Shown piece after piece: positions 42,704-51,951 of a stretch of DNA of 64,000 nt (positions are counted from its first letter, which is position 1; every line of letters starts with the position of its first letter). The DNA is from Bacillus paramycoides (lineage in GTDB: Bacteria; Bacillota; Bacilli; Bacillales; Bacillaceae_G), in contig NZ_MAOI01000079.1 in assembly GCF_001884235.1 (NCBI RefSeq), positions 62,001-126,000 on the forward strand, in the 5' to 3' direction. The translations under genes and the position numbers were made by a program. The notes beneath the pieces were generated by a model. The model was not told the origin of the DNA and searched no databases. It was given only the letters and a program-made list of their open reading frames with translations.

Positions 42704-43086
42704 AGAGAATGTTACTCATTATTATAAGTGCTATCGCGGCCTTCGCACTTGCAGCATGTACGGGTAATAAAGTAGATGAAAGCACTTCAAAAAAATTCAT
42801 TCCGAAAGCGGAAGAAATTGTAACGTTATTAAATGAAGCTAAGTATAAAGAAGTACATGAAAAATTTGATAGCAAGATGAAAACAACATTATCAGAGAAG
42901 AAAATGAAAGATCTTACTCCTGTAATTGAAAAAGCTGGTACATTCGAAAAGATCGAAAAAAAGTCGATTGAAGAAAAAGATGGTTTATATACTGTTGTTC
43001 TTGTAGCGAAATATAGTAAAGAACAACGTACCTTCATCGTAACTTATAATGATAAAGAAGAAATAGCAGGGTTGTATATTAAGTAG
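42700..43086 (+). CDS. DUF3887-type lipoprotein
   Basis: The 128-residue protein has a lipobox LAAC (Cys about 20) after a hydrophobic helix, and a small mature domain with ADEIV/KYKEVHEKFDSKMK and FIVTYNDKEEIAGLYIK, as in DUF3887 proteins. It is anchored outside the membrane and translationally coupled to the YhfC-like gene. It ends at a terminator at 43097. Confidence 0.86.
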   Translation: MKRMLLIIISAIAAFALAACTGNKVDESTSKKFIPKAEEIVTLLNEAKYKEVHEKFDSKMKTTLSEKKMKDLTPVIEKAGTFEKIEKKSIEEKDGLYTVVLVAKYSKEQRTFIVTYNDKEEIAGLYIK

Positions 43087-43096
43087 TAGGTGAATG

Positions 43097-43134
43097 ACAG
43101 ATAAAGTGATCGTACTTACTTTATCTGTTTTTTT
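43097..43134 (+). terminator. Intrinsic terminator
   Basis: ACAGATAAAGT pairs with ACTTTATCTGT, followed by seven T. Confidence 0.88.
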
Positions 43135-43200
43135 GTTTTTACCAATTTTTAGTTGTTCGTACTAATATTAACTCATATGTATAAAGGAGGGGGGATTACG

Positions 43201-43512
43201 TTGAATACCGAAATAGTTCCCAAAAAGAAGTACAGTATAATAAGCTATATATCTTTACTCATCGGCATTATGTGTGTTTTATTCGTTTTTATAACTCCAA
43301 CGAGAATAGCGAATGCCGGAAATATAGTTGGAGATTATATAACGATTGCTCTTACAGGTGCAGGTATTATACTTTCAACAATTGGAATTACGAAGAAAAC
43401 GGAGAAAAAGGTAATTCCTATAATTTCTTTAATACTGTCCTCATCATTTATTATATTTTGGATAATCGCAATTATTTTAGTATTGACTGGTCAAGTTAGC
43501 TTTGCACCGTAA
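43201..43512 (+). CDS. Small membrane protein, unknown function
   Basis: The 103-residue protein has three hydrophobic segments (YISLLIGIMCVLFVFI, ITIALTGAGIILSTIG, IISLILSSSFIIFWIIAIIL). TTG 43201 follows an ideal aaggaggggg site; the upstream in-frame ATG at 43153 has none. No family is assigned with certainty. It is flanked by terminators on both sides, so it is monocistronic. Confidence 0.8.
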   Translation: MNTEIVPKKKYSIISYISLLIGIMCVLFVFITPTRIANAGNIVGDYITIALTGAGIILSTIGITKKTEKKVIPIISLILSSSFIIFWIIAIILVLTGQVSFAP

Positions 43513-43517
43513 TGAGC

Positions 43518-43559
43518 AATAAAAAGAGTCCTTCATTATATAGAAGGACTCTTTTTATT
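43518..43559. terminator. Bidirectional intrinsic terminator
   Basis: AAAAAGAGTCCTTC pairs with GAAGGACTCTTTTT between convergent genes. Confidence 0.88.
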
Positions 43560-43770
43560 CGGTATCTTCAGGTTGATATTCTAAAATATCTCCAGGTTGG
43601 CATTCTAATGCTTTACAAATAGCATCTAAAGTTGAAATTCTAATTGCTTTTGCTTTTCCATTTTTTAGTATAGAAAGGTTAGCCATTGTAATTCCAACCT
43701 TCTCTGAAAGTTCAGTTACGCTCATTTTTCTTTTCGCCAGCATTACATCAATATTTACTATAATTGCCAT
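43555..43770 (-). CDS. yozG: Cro/CI-type small regulator (YozG-like)
   Basis: The 71-residue HTH protein reads MAIIVNIDVMLAKRKMSVTE, then EKVGITMANLSILKNGKAKA and LDAICKALECQPGDIL, the compact XRE type. ATG 43770 follows gaggtga. It lies 10 bp after a DUF2975 membrane gene, the same pair as YoaS-YozG in B. subtilis, and it likely regulates this pair. Confidence 0.9.
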   Translation of the reverse strand: MAIIVNIDVMLAKRKMSVTELSEKVGITMANLSILKNGKAKAIRISTLDAICKALECQPGDILEYQPEDTE

Positions 43771-43780
43771 GTTATTCACC

Positions 43781-44263
43781 TCAGACCGTTAAATCATTTT
43801 CTGATTTTATATCTATAGCATCTTTTAATAGCCTTTGGAGAACGGCAGCAAAGACTGCGATAACCATTGAAGCAAAGATTAGGAGCATTCCAAGTATAAT
43901 AATACTCGGTGCGTCAGCTCTCTCCGCCACGAGATAGAAGAGTGGCATGCCTACCACATATAAAATACTGATTGTTACTGCGCAGTATTTTATCTTCTTT
44001 AAAGCTCTAACAGATAATTTCGAGAAAGCGTTATTTTTGTCAATGAAGCTTACAAGTTTAAAAGCTTGATACAGAGCTAAATAAAAAGGTATCACCGTTG
44101 CATACAGATTGATTAAAACAAGATATTTTATAGATGCAATATCGGGATACAATTCCGCTGCATAATTCCCTATTTTAGGAACTAAAAATATACATAAAGC
44201 AAGAACAGGGATTCCGATAAGAATAATAGCGGTCTTTAAAAAGAGTGTTGATCCTTGTTTCAT
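43781..44263 (-). CDS. yoaS: DUF2975 membrane protein (YoaS-like)
   Basis: The 160-residue protein has four membrane helices: FLKTAIILIGIPVLALCIFL, LVLINLYATVIPFYLALY, YCAVTISILYVVGMPLFYL and IIILGMLLIFASMVIAVFA, with the conserved GNYAAELYP loop. The function of DUF2975 is unknown. ATG 44263 follows gaggtgc. It is the first gene of the pair with the YozG-like regulator. Confidence 0.88.
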   Translation of the reverse strand: MKQGSTLFLKTAIILIGIPVLALCIFLVPKIGNYAAELYPDIASIKYLVLINLYATVIPFYLALYQAFKLVSFIDKNNAFSKLSVRALKKIKYCAVTISILYVVGMPLFYLVAERADAPSIIILGMLLIFASMVIAVFAAVLQRLLKDAIDIKSENDLTV

Positions 44264-44500
44264 ATAAAGCACCTCATTTAAATATTATCTATTTAATCTA
44301 ACATGATATTTATCGTTTAACAATAAATCTTTATTTATTTTAATCGTGTTTATATTGTTAAGCAAATTTGAATTTAAATGAAGATAATCGTTCCCTCTTT
44401 CTGTAAATGATGTTATGTTAAAAGTAATAATCAATCCTTTCTTATAATAAGAGTTTTTAGAAAATCTATATTTTGCGTAATTTGAAGAGGTGTTAATGAA

Positions 44501-45289
44501 ATGAAATCGTATACACAATTTGAACGAAGAAAATACATACTAGATGAGTTAGAAAAGTATAACCGAGTTATGGTAAATGATTTAGCGAAAGTATTAAATG
44601 TTACAACGGAAACGATACGAAGAGATTTAGATATGATGCATAAGGAAGGGACGCTTACTAAAATACATGGTGGTGCACTTAAGAAAAAAGATCAAACACT
44701 AGAATTTCATTTTAATAAACGTCGATCTGAGAATATTGAAGAAAAACGAAAAATTGCAATGGAAGCAAGTAAACTCGTAGAAGATAATGATATTATCGCA
44801 ATTGAAATTGGGACAACTACAATGCAAATTTTAGATTACATACACGATAAAAAGAATTTGACGATTTTAACAAACTCCATACCAGCTGTAAATAAAATTA
44901 TTGAGCTTAAAGAACAATATGATTCCTTTGATTGTAGGTTAATAGTTATTGGTGGAATATTGAATTCAAATTCATTAGCACTATCTGGTGAAATGACGTT
45001 AAACTATCTTGATCATTTCACTGTTAATAAATTATTTGCTTCGTGTGATGGAATTTCATTAGAAAAAGAACTGACATGTTCGTATATTGAAGATGCACAA
45101 ATATATAAGCAGTTAAAGGACAATGCAAAACAAGTTGTCATGATGGCTGATGAGTCAAAGTTTAATTTAACAAAGTTTTATAAAAGTGGGAATTTTAGCG
45201 ATATAGATGCATTATATACAAATGCTAAGCTTGATGAAGCGTGGCAAAATGTGTTAACAAGTAATGGGGTTGAAGTAATAACAGTATAG
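44501..45289 (+). CDS. DeoR-family transcriptional repressor
   Basis: The 262-residue protein has an N-terminal HTH (VNDLAKVLNVTTETIRRDLD) and GTLTKIHGGAL wing, with the DeoR effector domain (IAIEIGTTTMQIL, VIGGILNSNSLALSGE, MMADESKFNLTKF). DeoR repressors sense sugar phosphates. It precedes an Ugp-like transporter operon and is separated from it by a terminator and a repeat-containing promoter (45298-45413), where it most likely binds. Confidence 0.93.
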   Translation: MKSYTQFERRKYILDELEKYNRVMVNDLAKVLNVTTETIRRDLDMMHKEGTLTKIHGGALKKKDQTLEFHFNKRRSENIEEKRKIAMEASKLVEDNDIIAIEIGTTTMQILDYIHDKKNLTILTNSIPAVNKIIELKEQYDSFDCRLIVIGGILNSNSLALSGEMTLNYLDHFTVNKLFASCDGISLEKELTCSYIEDAQIYKQLKDNAKQVVMMADESKFNLTKFYKSGNFSDIDALYTNAKLDEAWQNVLTSNGVEVITV

Positions 45290-45297
45290 TAAAACAA

Positions 45298-45341
45298 GAA
45301 GAAGACTATTTCTTAGTAAGTTGAGAAATAGTCTTCTTTTT
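45298..45341 (+). terminator. Terminator of the DeoR gene
   Basis: AAGAAGACTATTTCT pairs with AGAAATAGTCTTCTT, with a T run merging into the first direct repeat. Confidence 0.88.
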
Positions 45342-45416
45342 GTTTATATGTTGTTTTATTTTGTTTATATGTTGTTTTTACAATTAGTTAACAAATTAAC
45401 AACATTGTGTTAATAA
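45339..45416 (+). promoter_or_regulatory. Operator/promoter region of the Ugp-like operon
   Basis: A 19-bp direct repeat (TTTGTTTATATGTTGTTTT) occurs at 45339 and 45360, exactly 21 bp (two helical turns) apart. It is followed by a TTAACA -35, a 17-bp gap and TAATAA (45411). An inverted repeat TTAACA-N6-TGTTAA (45396-45413) covers the -10. The sites are candidates for the adjacent DeoR protein and for catabolite control. Confidence 0.55.
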
Positions 45417-45451
45417 TGAACTCGTACAATATGAATTAGGAGGTGGCAAGA

Positions 45452-46318
45452 ATGCAAATAAAACTATCAAAAGCTGTGTTCTTTTTAATACCAGTTGGAA
45501 TACCTCTAATATTGTTTTGGATTATTCCGAATTTCATTAGTTTAGGTATTAGTTTTACTGATTGGGATTTTATGACGAATGATTTTAACTTTGTTGGATT
45601 AGAAAACTATTTCAATTTGTTTACACAAGATTCTTTTATGCAAGCATTGTTAAATACGTTTTATTTCGGAATTGGAACAGTCATTCCGACAATTGCATTA
45701 GGTTTAGGGTTCGCATTATTCTTCCGAAAAAAATTTAAAGGTTCTGCATTGTACCAATTAATGATTTTTTCACCTTGGGTAACGCCAACGATAGCTGTAT
45801 CCATTGTGTGGTCACTCTTATATGAACCTCAATTTGGAGTTATTAATAAAGTTCTAAACTTCTTCGGGATACCAGGTTTGGACTGGCTTCAAAGTAGTAA
45901 AACAGCGATGTTAGCAGTCATTATTGTGACAGTTTGGAAATTAGTTGGATGGACGATGATTTTCTATATCGGTGCATTAGAAAAAGTTCCGGATAGTTTA
46001 TATGAAGCAGCTAGTATTGATGGAGCGAATTCGTGGCAGAAATTCCGATATGTAACACTGCCAATGGTTTCATCAACAACTTTCTTCTTAGTTGTTGTCA
46101 ATACAATTTCTGCGGTGCAAGCTTACGACCAAATTAAAATTTTAACGCAAGGTGGACCTAGTGGTTCGACGCGTACGTTACTATATTTATTCTTCCAACA
46201 AGGGTTTGAACAGTTTGATATGGGATCTGCAACAGCAATCGCATTTATCATACTAATCATTACAATTCTACTATCTGTTATAAACAAAATAATAGGTGAC
46301 AAGTGGGTGAACTATTAA
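45452..46318 (+). CDS. ABC sugar/glycerol-phosphate permease, UgpA-like
   Basis: The 288-residue protein has six membrane helices and the permease loop EAASIDGANSWQKFRYVTLP with the EAA motif that contacts the ATPase. It begins near a perfect aggaggtgg site; the GTG at 45443 is in the site, so ATG 45452 is chosen. First gene of a six-gene operon; its likely partner is the UgpE-like protein that follows 10 bp later. Confidence 0.92.
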   Translation: MQIKLSKAVFFLIPVGIPLILFWIIPNFISLGISFTDWDFMTNDFNFVGLENYFNLFTQDSFMQALLNTFYFGIGTVIPTIALGLGFALFFRKKFKGSALYQLMIFSPWVTPTIAVSIVWSLLYEPQFGVINKVLNFFGIPGLDWLQSSKTAMLAVIIVTVWKLVGWTMIFYIGALEKVPDSLYEAASIDGANSWQKFRYVTLPMVSSTTFFLVVVNTISAVQAYDQIKILTQGGPSGSTRTLLYLFFQQGFEQFDMGSATAIAFIILIITILLSVINKIIGDKWVNY

Positions 46319-46328
46319 GGTGAATAAT

Positions 46329-47147
46329 ATGAAAAAAGGTCCATTAATCGTAAAGCATCTCTTTCTAGCGTTATCAAGTATCCTATTTATTTTTCCGTTC
46401 ATATGGATGGTACTTGGTTCGTTTAAAACATCTAGTGAAGTATTACAAGGAGGCTTTTGGCCTAAAGAATTTCATTTGGAAAATTATCGTCAAGTATTAG
46501 ATATCCTTCCATTTAACACGTATTTATTTAATAGTTTCTATACTTCTTTCCTTATTACTATATATGTACTTGTTTCGTCAGCGCTTTTTGCTTATATGTT
46601 GGCATTTTACAAGTTTAAAGGTAAAAATATTACGTTTAGTGTTGTGATGGCAACTTATATGATCCCTGGAGCTGTATCATATGTTCCTGTATATGTAATG
46701 TTAGGGAAGTTTGGTCTACTTGATTCACATTTTGGATACATGATTTCTATGGCTGTTAGCGTATTCGGTATTTTCTATTTAAAACAATCCTTCCATAAAG
46801 TTGGTTTTGAAATTGTAGAAGCAGCCAAAATTGATGGAGCAAGTGACTGGCGTATTCTTTGGAAGATTATTTTTCCAATGACACGATCATCATTTGTAAC
46901 ACTAGGATTGGTCACATTTATTGGTAATTATAATAATTACATTTGGCCAGCTCTTATTTTGAAAGATAATACGCAAAAGTTAATCACGAATGGAATTGCT
47001 GATTATTTCATTAATAGTTCTTTAGGACGAGATTGGTCACACATTATGGTTGCAAGTACAATCGCAACGGTGCCGCTCTTACTCGTATTTTTAATTCTAC
47101 AAAAATGGTTCTTATCTGGTGTTACAGATTCAGGAATAAAGGGGTAA
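46329..47147 (+). CDS. ABC sugar/glycerol-phosphate permease, UgpE-like
   Basis: The 272-residue protein has six membrane helices and the EAA-type loop EAAKIDGASDWRILWKIIFP. The C-terminal segment GVTDSGIKG is typical of this family. ATG 46329 follows aaggtga. It forms the channel with the upstream permease. Substrate specificity cannot be set by the permease sequence alone. Confidence 0.92.
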   Translation: MKKGPLIVKHLFLALSSILFIFPFIWMVLGSFKTSSEVLQGGFWPKEFHLENYRQVLDILPFNTYLFNSFYTSFLITIYVLVSSALFAYMLAFYKFKGKNITFSVVMATYMIPGAVSYVPVYVMLGKFGLLDSHFGYMISMAVSVFGIFYLKQSFHKVGFEIVEAAKIDGASDWRILWKIIFPMTRSSFVTLGLVTFIGNYNNYIWPALILKDNTQKLITNGIADYFINSSLGRDWSHIMVASTIATVPLLLVFLILQKWFLSGVTDSGIKG

Positions 47148-47172
47148 TTAAATAGTAAAGGAGATATGTGGG

Positions 47173-48534
47173 ATGAAAAAAATATTCATGCTTCTAACAG
47201 TTTTAACATTGTTTGTTAGTGCACTTGCGGGTTGTTCAGGCGGAAAAGGAAGTACTGTTAAAGCGAGTAAAGAAGGCGAGAAGGTTGTTGTTCCATTTAT
47301 TAATGGAGTAGGTGGTTCCCTTGCAGATCGTGTAGACAAAATCGTGGAAGAATACAATAAAAGTCAGGACAAATATGTAGTGAAAACGACGAAGGCGGGC
47401 AACTACGATGAGTCTTATCAAAAGCTACAAAGTGGATTTGCAGCGAATAACCAAGAAGCAATTGCATTACTAGGTTCAGACGTCATTCAAGAGTATGTTA
47501 AAAAACAGTTAATTGTGCCTATAGATGAATATGTTAAAAATGATAATAATTTCAAAAAAGAAGATTACGGAAAAGGTTTTATGGAGCAAGCAACGATTGA
47601 CGGGGAATTATATGGGATTCCGTTTTACGGTACAACACAAATCTTTTATTACAATAAAAAAGCGTTAGCGGAGAATGGATTTACAAAAGAGGATTTAAAG
47701 ACGTGGGAAGGTGTTGAAAAGGTAGCAAAAACAGTCGCAAAACGTGGTGAGAATGGAAATGTTACGTATGCTGGCTGGATGCCAATGTGGGGGACGTCAA
47801 ACTTAATTGATGCGGTCCGCAGCGCTGGCGGCAGCGTATTAAGTGAAGATGGTAAAAAAGTATTAATTAACGATGATACTTGGGTTACGGTATGGGAGAA
47901 ATTCCGTACATGGCTTCATGAAGATAAAATTATGAAAATACATTCAGGTGGTACTGGATGGGAATATTGGGATAAAACAGTAATCGATTTAGTAGAAGGT
48001 AGAACGCTAGGGTTTACAGGATCATCTGGTGACCAAGGATTTGTTTTTAAATCATTAGGTAAAGGAATGACGGAAGAAGAACGCTTAAACACATTTGAAG
48101 CATTACCACAACCAGCTTGGGGTAATCATAAACCAGCACCAAAATTAGAAACATATTTATTCACATTAACGAGAAATATTGACCCAGAAGTAGCAAAAGG
48201 TGCATATGACTTTATGAAATTTGCGACAAGTACCGAGAAAACGGCTGAATGGTCAATGGCAACTGGCTATATCCCTGTTCGTAACAATGTAACAGAGTAT
48301 GGTCCATATGCTGAATTTGTTAAAAAACAACCACAAGCATTAGTTCCGTTGGAACAAGCTAATAATTACGGAGTGGGACCATTTGTAGATCCAACGGGCG
48401 GGAAAATTAATGATGCCTTAAATGTAGCTAAAGATAAAGTAGAGATTGAAGGAGTTCCAGCAAAAAAAGCATTAGATGAAGCAGCTAAAGTTGCACAAGA
48501 AGAGTTAGATAAAGTTCTGAAAAAGAAGAAATAA
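47173..48534 (+). CDS. ABC solute-binding lipoprotein, UgpB-like
   Basis: The 453-residue protein has a lipobox ALAGC (Cys about 20) and an extracellular binding domain of the UgpB/MalE group: GKVVVPFINGVGGSLADR, YGIPFYGTTQIFYYNKKAL and YDFMKFATSTEKTAEWS. Family members bind glycerol-3-phosphate or glycerophosphodiesters, or sugars. The paired phosphatase genes downstream favour a phosphate ester. Confidence 0.92.
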   Translation: MKKIFMLLTVLTLFVSALAGCSGGKGSTVKASKEGEKVVVPFINGVGGSLADRVDKIVEEYNKSQDKYVVKTTKAGNYDESYQKLQSGFAANNQEAIALLGSDVIQEYVKKQLIVPIDEYVKNDNNFKKEDYGKGFMEQATIDGELYGIPFYGTTQIFYYNKKALAENGFTKEDLKTWEGVEKVAKTVAKRGENGNVTYAGWMPMWGTSNLIDAVRSAGGSVLSEDGKKVLINDDTWVTVWEKFRTWLHEDKIMKIHSGGTGWEYWDKTVIDLVEGRTLGFTGSSGDQGFVFKSLGKGMTEEERLNTFEALPQPAWGNHKPAPKLETYLFTLTRNIDPEVAKGAYDFMKFATSTEKTAEWSMATGYIPVRNNVTEYGPYAEFVKKQPQALVPLEQANNYGVGPFVDPTGGKINDALNVAKDKVEIEGVPAKKALDEAAKVAQEELDKVLKKKK

Positions 48535-48625
48535 ACCTGTTTTGTATGACTAACGTGAGGTGCTTTTGAACGAAAGAAGTGCCTCTAACATTCTTTTATA
48601 AAAATATAAAAAAGGTGTGAGAACT

Positions 48626-50053
48626 ATGGCTGAAATGAAAAGTACGATAACACTTTCTCCATTCGTAAAAAATAAACATTGTTTCCAAATGGATGAAACT
48701 GATATTACAAACTTTACATTAACAATTGATCAAGGGGATAGCCGGAAAATTCCTCTTTTACTAATCTTGAGAGATCCTAACGGTTATGTACGTATACAAT
48801 ATCAAACTCCAATTGTAAATGAAAAACTAGTCGTTTCGAAAGATTCAAAGTTTTGTTCCGCTGGTTGTATTGGAGGAGAAATACAGTCAGGTAATTGGGA
48901 ATTAGAAGTCGTGTATATACCACATTGTGCAAAGAAAGTAGTAAAGTTTACCGGAGAAAAAGTTGACTATACAGTAAATATAGTAGTGAATGATCAGTTG
49001 GAACGAAAGTATAATAGAGAGCATTTTTGCAAGGGAAATGTTTTTATCGATGAAGATCGTTTTAATAAGGTAGTAAATGAAGAACATCGCTGGTACAAAG
49101 GGGATTTTCATGAACATACGGATTTAACAGATGGTGAGATAGATGATGAACTTGGAATGAAAGTATGTGAAAAACAAGAATTAGATTTTTTATATGCGAC
49201 GGAGCACAATATTGTTATGCCATCTTATGAAAAAGGAAACACATTAATTATACCATCTATGGAACTTACAACTCCTTACGGTCATTACAACATATTCGGT
49301 ATGAAGGAATACGTGGATTTTACAGAGTATGTAGACGAATCGTATAGCGCCGAAAAAATGAATGCACTATTTTCATTCATGAAAGAAAGAGGCTACTTAA
49401 TGAGTGTGAACCATCCATTTATGAAGCCTTGGGCGAACCAAGTGAATATTAATTTAGAAAATGTTCATACGATGGAAATTATGTGTGATCCAACGTATAA
49501 AAAGAGTAAGTCGTCTACTTTAGAAGCTTTGCGTTGTTTCGATCAAATGTGGTCAAATGGTCTTAAAATCTGGGGGATAGGAGGAAGTGATTCTCATTTA
49601 CATCCGTCTAAAACATTCCCAGGATCAAAAGATCCATCGATTTACGGTGATCCAGGAACATTTGTATTATGTAACGGTTTATCTATTAAAAACTTAAAAG
49701 AGGCGATCAAAAACGGGAAAATTTATTTCTCTCGATTTAGAAAACTAGCGATAGATATTCAAAACGAAGGTGAAACAATCTATGTCGGTGATGAGGCTAA
49801 AGGAAATATTATGTACAACATTCGTACAGATAAACCGTGTGAATGGAGACTACTTATAAATGGACAAATGATTGAAAAAGAATATGGTAGCGACGTAACC
49901 TTTGCATTCTCTTTAAATGAAGGGGCATATGCTAGAGTTGAGGGATGGGAAGAGGATGAATTAGTAGCGTTTATTAATCCTATTCATAATAAAGTTCAGT
50001 ATAAAAATATGAAAACATGGAATGAAGTTTTAGGGGGAATAAAAGGTGAATAA
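48626..50053 (+). CDS. PHP-domain phosphoesterase (CehA/McbA-like), cytoplasmic
   Basis: The 475-residue protein has no signal peptide. The N-terminal 150 residues form a beta-rich region, then a PHP domain: GDFHEHTDLTDG (residues 159-170), ATEHN (191-195), ELTTPYGHYN (213-222), VNHPFM (261-266) and GGSDSHLH (319-326). These His/Asp/Glu residues make the metal centre of PHP phosphoesterases. It likely cleaves a phosphodiester that enters through the adjacent transporter. ATG 48626 follows aaaggtg. It overlaps the next gene by 8 bp. Confidence 0.88.
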   Translation: MAEMKSTITLSPFVKNKHCFQMDETDITNFTLTIDQGDSRKIPLLLILRDPNGYVRIQYQTPIVNEKLVVSKDSKFCSAGCIGGEIQSGNWELEVVYIPHCAKKVVKFTGEKVDYTVNIVVNDQLERKYNREHFCKGNVFIDEDRFNKVVNEEHRWYKGDFHEHTDLTDGEIDDELGMKVCEKQELDFLYATEHNIVMPSYEKGNTLIIPSMELTTPYGHYNIFGMKEYVDFTEYVDESYSAEKMNALFSFMKERGYLMSVNHPFMKPWANQVNINLENVHTMEIMCDPTYKKSKSSTLEALRCFDQMWSNGLKIWGIGGSDSHLHPSKTFPGSKDPSIYGDPGTFVLCNGLSIKNLKEAIKNGKIYFSRFRKLAIDIQNEGETIYVGDEAKGNIMYNIRTDKPCEWRLLINGQMIEKEYGSDVTFAFSLNEGAYARVEGWEEDELVAFINPIHNKVQYKNMKTWNEVLGGIKGE

Positions 50054-50753
50054 AGCAATTATTTTTGATAAAGATGGAACATTAATACAATTAGATTCAG
50101 TTTGGTACAAAATTGTGCATCGTGTGTTAGATGATATATTTCAAATGTATCCAAATGAAAAGAGTAAACGAGATGACTACTTAACGATTATTGGTATGAA
50201 TGATAACGATTTTGAGAGTACGAGTTTACTAGCTTGTCGCACAAATTACTTTATTGCGGCTGCTTGGTTTTCGTTGTTAGAAAATCAACATGTGAATGAA
50301 GAGAAGTTTATTCATGATGTATGTCTTTTATTCAAAAAATACTCTACTGCAGATGACTTAGTATTTACAGAAGTGGAAGGTGCAAAGGAAACGTTACGAT
50401 ATTTAAAAGACAATGAATATATTATTGGGGTTGTTACGGCAGACGATGTTGATGCAGCTATACATTCTTTGAAAATGACAGAGTTATATGATTATGTAGA
50501 TTTTTTAGGTGCAGATGATGGTGTGAATAGAACAAAACCTGAAAGTGACTTTTATCATATGTTTAAAGAACAATTTTCACTAACTGAAGAAGACGTACTT
50601 ATGGTAGGTGACACATTAACAGACGTAACATTTGCGAGAAATAGTAATATTAAAGTAGTGGGCGTCTTATCGGGTGCGAGCCGGAAGGAAGATTTAGAAG
50701 GGAAAGCGGATTATATTTTAAACAGTATGAAGGATATTTCGAAAATTTTATAA
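50046..50753 (+). CDS. HAD-family phosphatase
   Basis: The 235-residue protein has HAD motif I IFDKDGTLIQ, motif II VVTADD, a lysine in NRTKPESD and motif IV GDTLTDVTFA, with an alpha-helical cap between residues 15 and 85. It is a probable phosphomonoesterase. Its start lies inside the end of the PHP gene, so the two enzymes are coupled, consistent with stepwise removal of phosphate from the imported compound. Confidence 0.92.
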   Translation: MNKAIIFDKDGTLIQLDSVWYKIVHRVLDDIFQMYPNEKSKRDDYLTIIGMNDNDFESTSLLACRTNYFIAAAWFSLLENQHVNEEKFIHDVCLLFKKYSTADDLVFTEVEGAKETLRYLKDNEYIIGVVTADDVDAAIHSLKMTELYDYVDFLGADDGVNRTKPESDFYHMFKEQFSLTEEDVLMVGDTLTDVTFARNSNIKVVGVLSGASRKEDLEGKADYILNSMKDISKIL

Positions 50754-50814
50754 TACATGTCATGAGTATTTTTAACAACATCTATAAAAATAGCTCAAAT
50801 TCTAGGAGGATATT

Positions 50815-51915
50815 ATGGCTCAACTATCATTCAAAAACATTTACAAAAAATATGATCATGATGTGACAATCGTAAAAGATTTTAACCTAGAAGTAAATGA
50901 TGGAGAATTTATCGTTTTGGTTGGCCCTTCAGGTTGTGGGAAATCTACAACATTACGCATGATTGCAGGACTTGAGGAGATTTCAGAGGGTGACTTTTAT
51001 ATTGATGGAAAGCGTGTAAATGATATTACACCGAAAGATAGAGATATTGCAATGGTATTTCAAAACTATGCGCTTTATCCGCATATGAGTGTTTATGAAA
51101 ACATGGCATTTGGATTAAAACTACGAAAATATAGTAAAGAAGAAATTGACCAACGTGTGCAACATGCAGCAAAAATTCTTGGGCTGGAGGAATATTTAAA
51201 TCGGAAGCCAAAAGCACTTTCAGGTGGACAGCGTCAGCGTGTTGCCTTAGGCCGAGCGATTGTTCGAAATGCAAAAGTATTCTTAATGGACGAGCCTTTA
51301 TCAAACTTAGATGCGAAGCTACGTGTTCAAATGCGTGCTGAAATTACAAAGTTACACCAAAAGTTGCAAACAACTACTGTGTATGTTACACATGATCAAA
51401 TAGAAGCTATGACGATGGCAACTCGCCTTGTTGTACTAAAGGATGGCATTGTACAACAAGTCGGTACACCAAAAGAAGTGTACGAAAATCCAGAGAATGT
51501 ATTTGTCGGAGGATTTATTGGCTCTCCTGGAATGAATTTTTTCAAAGGAGTATTAACAGAAAATGCAGTTATGATTGATAAGTGGAAAATTGAAGTGCCA
51601 GAAGAGAAGATGAAGAGTTTGCGAAACAAGGGCTATACGAATAAAGAAATCATAATAGGGATACGCCCAGAAGATTTTTATTATGGAAAAGCAATCGTAT
51701 CTTTACCATATAACGCAAAAGTAACGGTATCCATTGATGTAGCAGAATTAATGGGGGCAGAAACATATCTTTATTCTAATATGAATGGCCAATCCTTTGT
51801 TGCACGTGTGGACACTTCTATAGATGTACAAAGTCAATCAAATATAGAACTCGGTTTAAACATGGACAAAGTTCATTATTTCGATTCAGAAACTGAGAAG
51901 CGGATTGTTTTATAG
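50815..51915 (+). CDS. ABC transporter ATPase, UgpC/MsmK-like
   Basis: The 366-residue protein has a Walker A (GPSGCGKSTT), Q-loop, signature LSGGQRQRVALGR, Walker B (VFLMDEPLSNLD) and H-loop (VTHDQIEA), followed by the regulatory TOBE-type domain from about residue 240. It powers the UgpA/E-like channel. It lies 60 bp after the HAD gene and ends the operon at the terminator at 51952. Confidence 0.94.
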   Translation: MAQLSFKNIYKKYDHDVTIVKDFNLEVNDGEFIVLVGPSGCGKSTTLRMIAGLEEISEGDFYIDGKRVNDITPKDRDIAMVFQNYALYPHMSVYENMAFGLKLRKYSKEEIDQRVQHAAKILGLEEYLNRKPKALSGGQRQRVALGRAIVRNAKVFLMDEPLSNLDAKLRVQMRAEITKLHQKLQTTTVYVTHDQIEAMTMATRLVVLKDGIVQQVGTPKEVYENPENVFVGGFIGSPGMNFFKGVLTENAVMIDKWKIEVPEEKMKSLRNKGYTNKEIIIGIRPEDFYYGKAIVSLPYNAKVTVSIDVAELMGAETYLYSNMNGQSFVARVDTSIDVQSQSNIELGLNMDKVHYFDSETEKRIVL

Positions 51916-51951
51916 AGTAATTAATAAAAACTCCCTGTATAATAAAACAGT

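Noticed and set aside
45339-45379. Two direct repeats as a CRISPR-like array
   Set aside because: Only two units separated by 2 bp, lying in a promoter; they are better read as operator sites.
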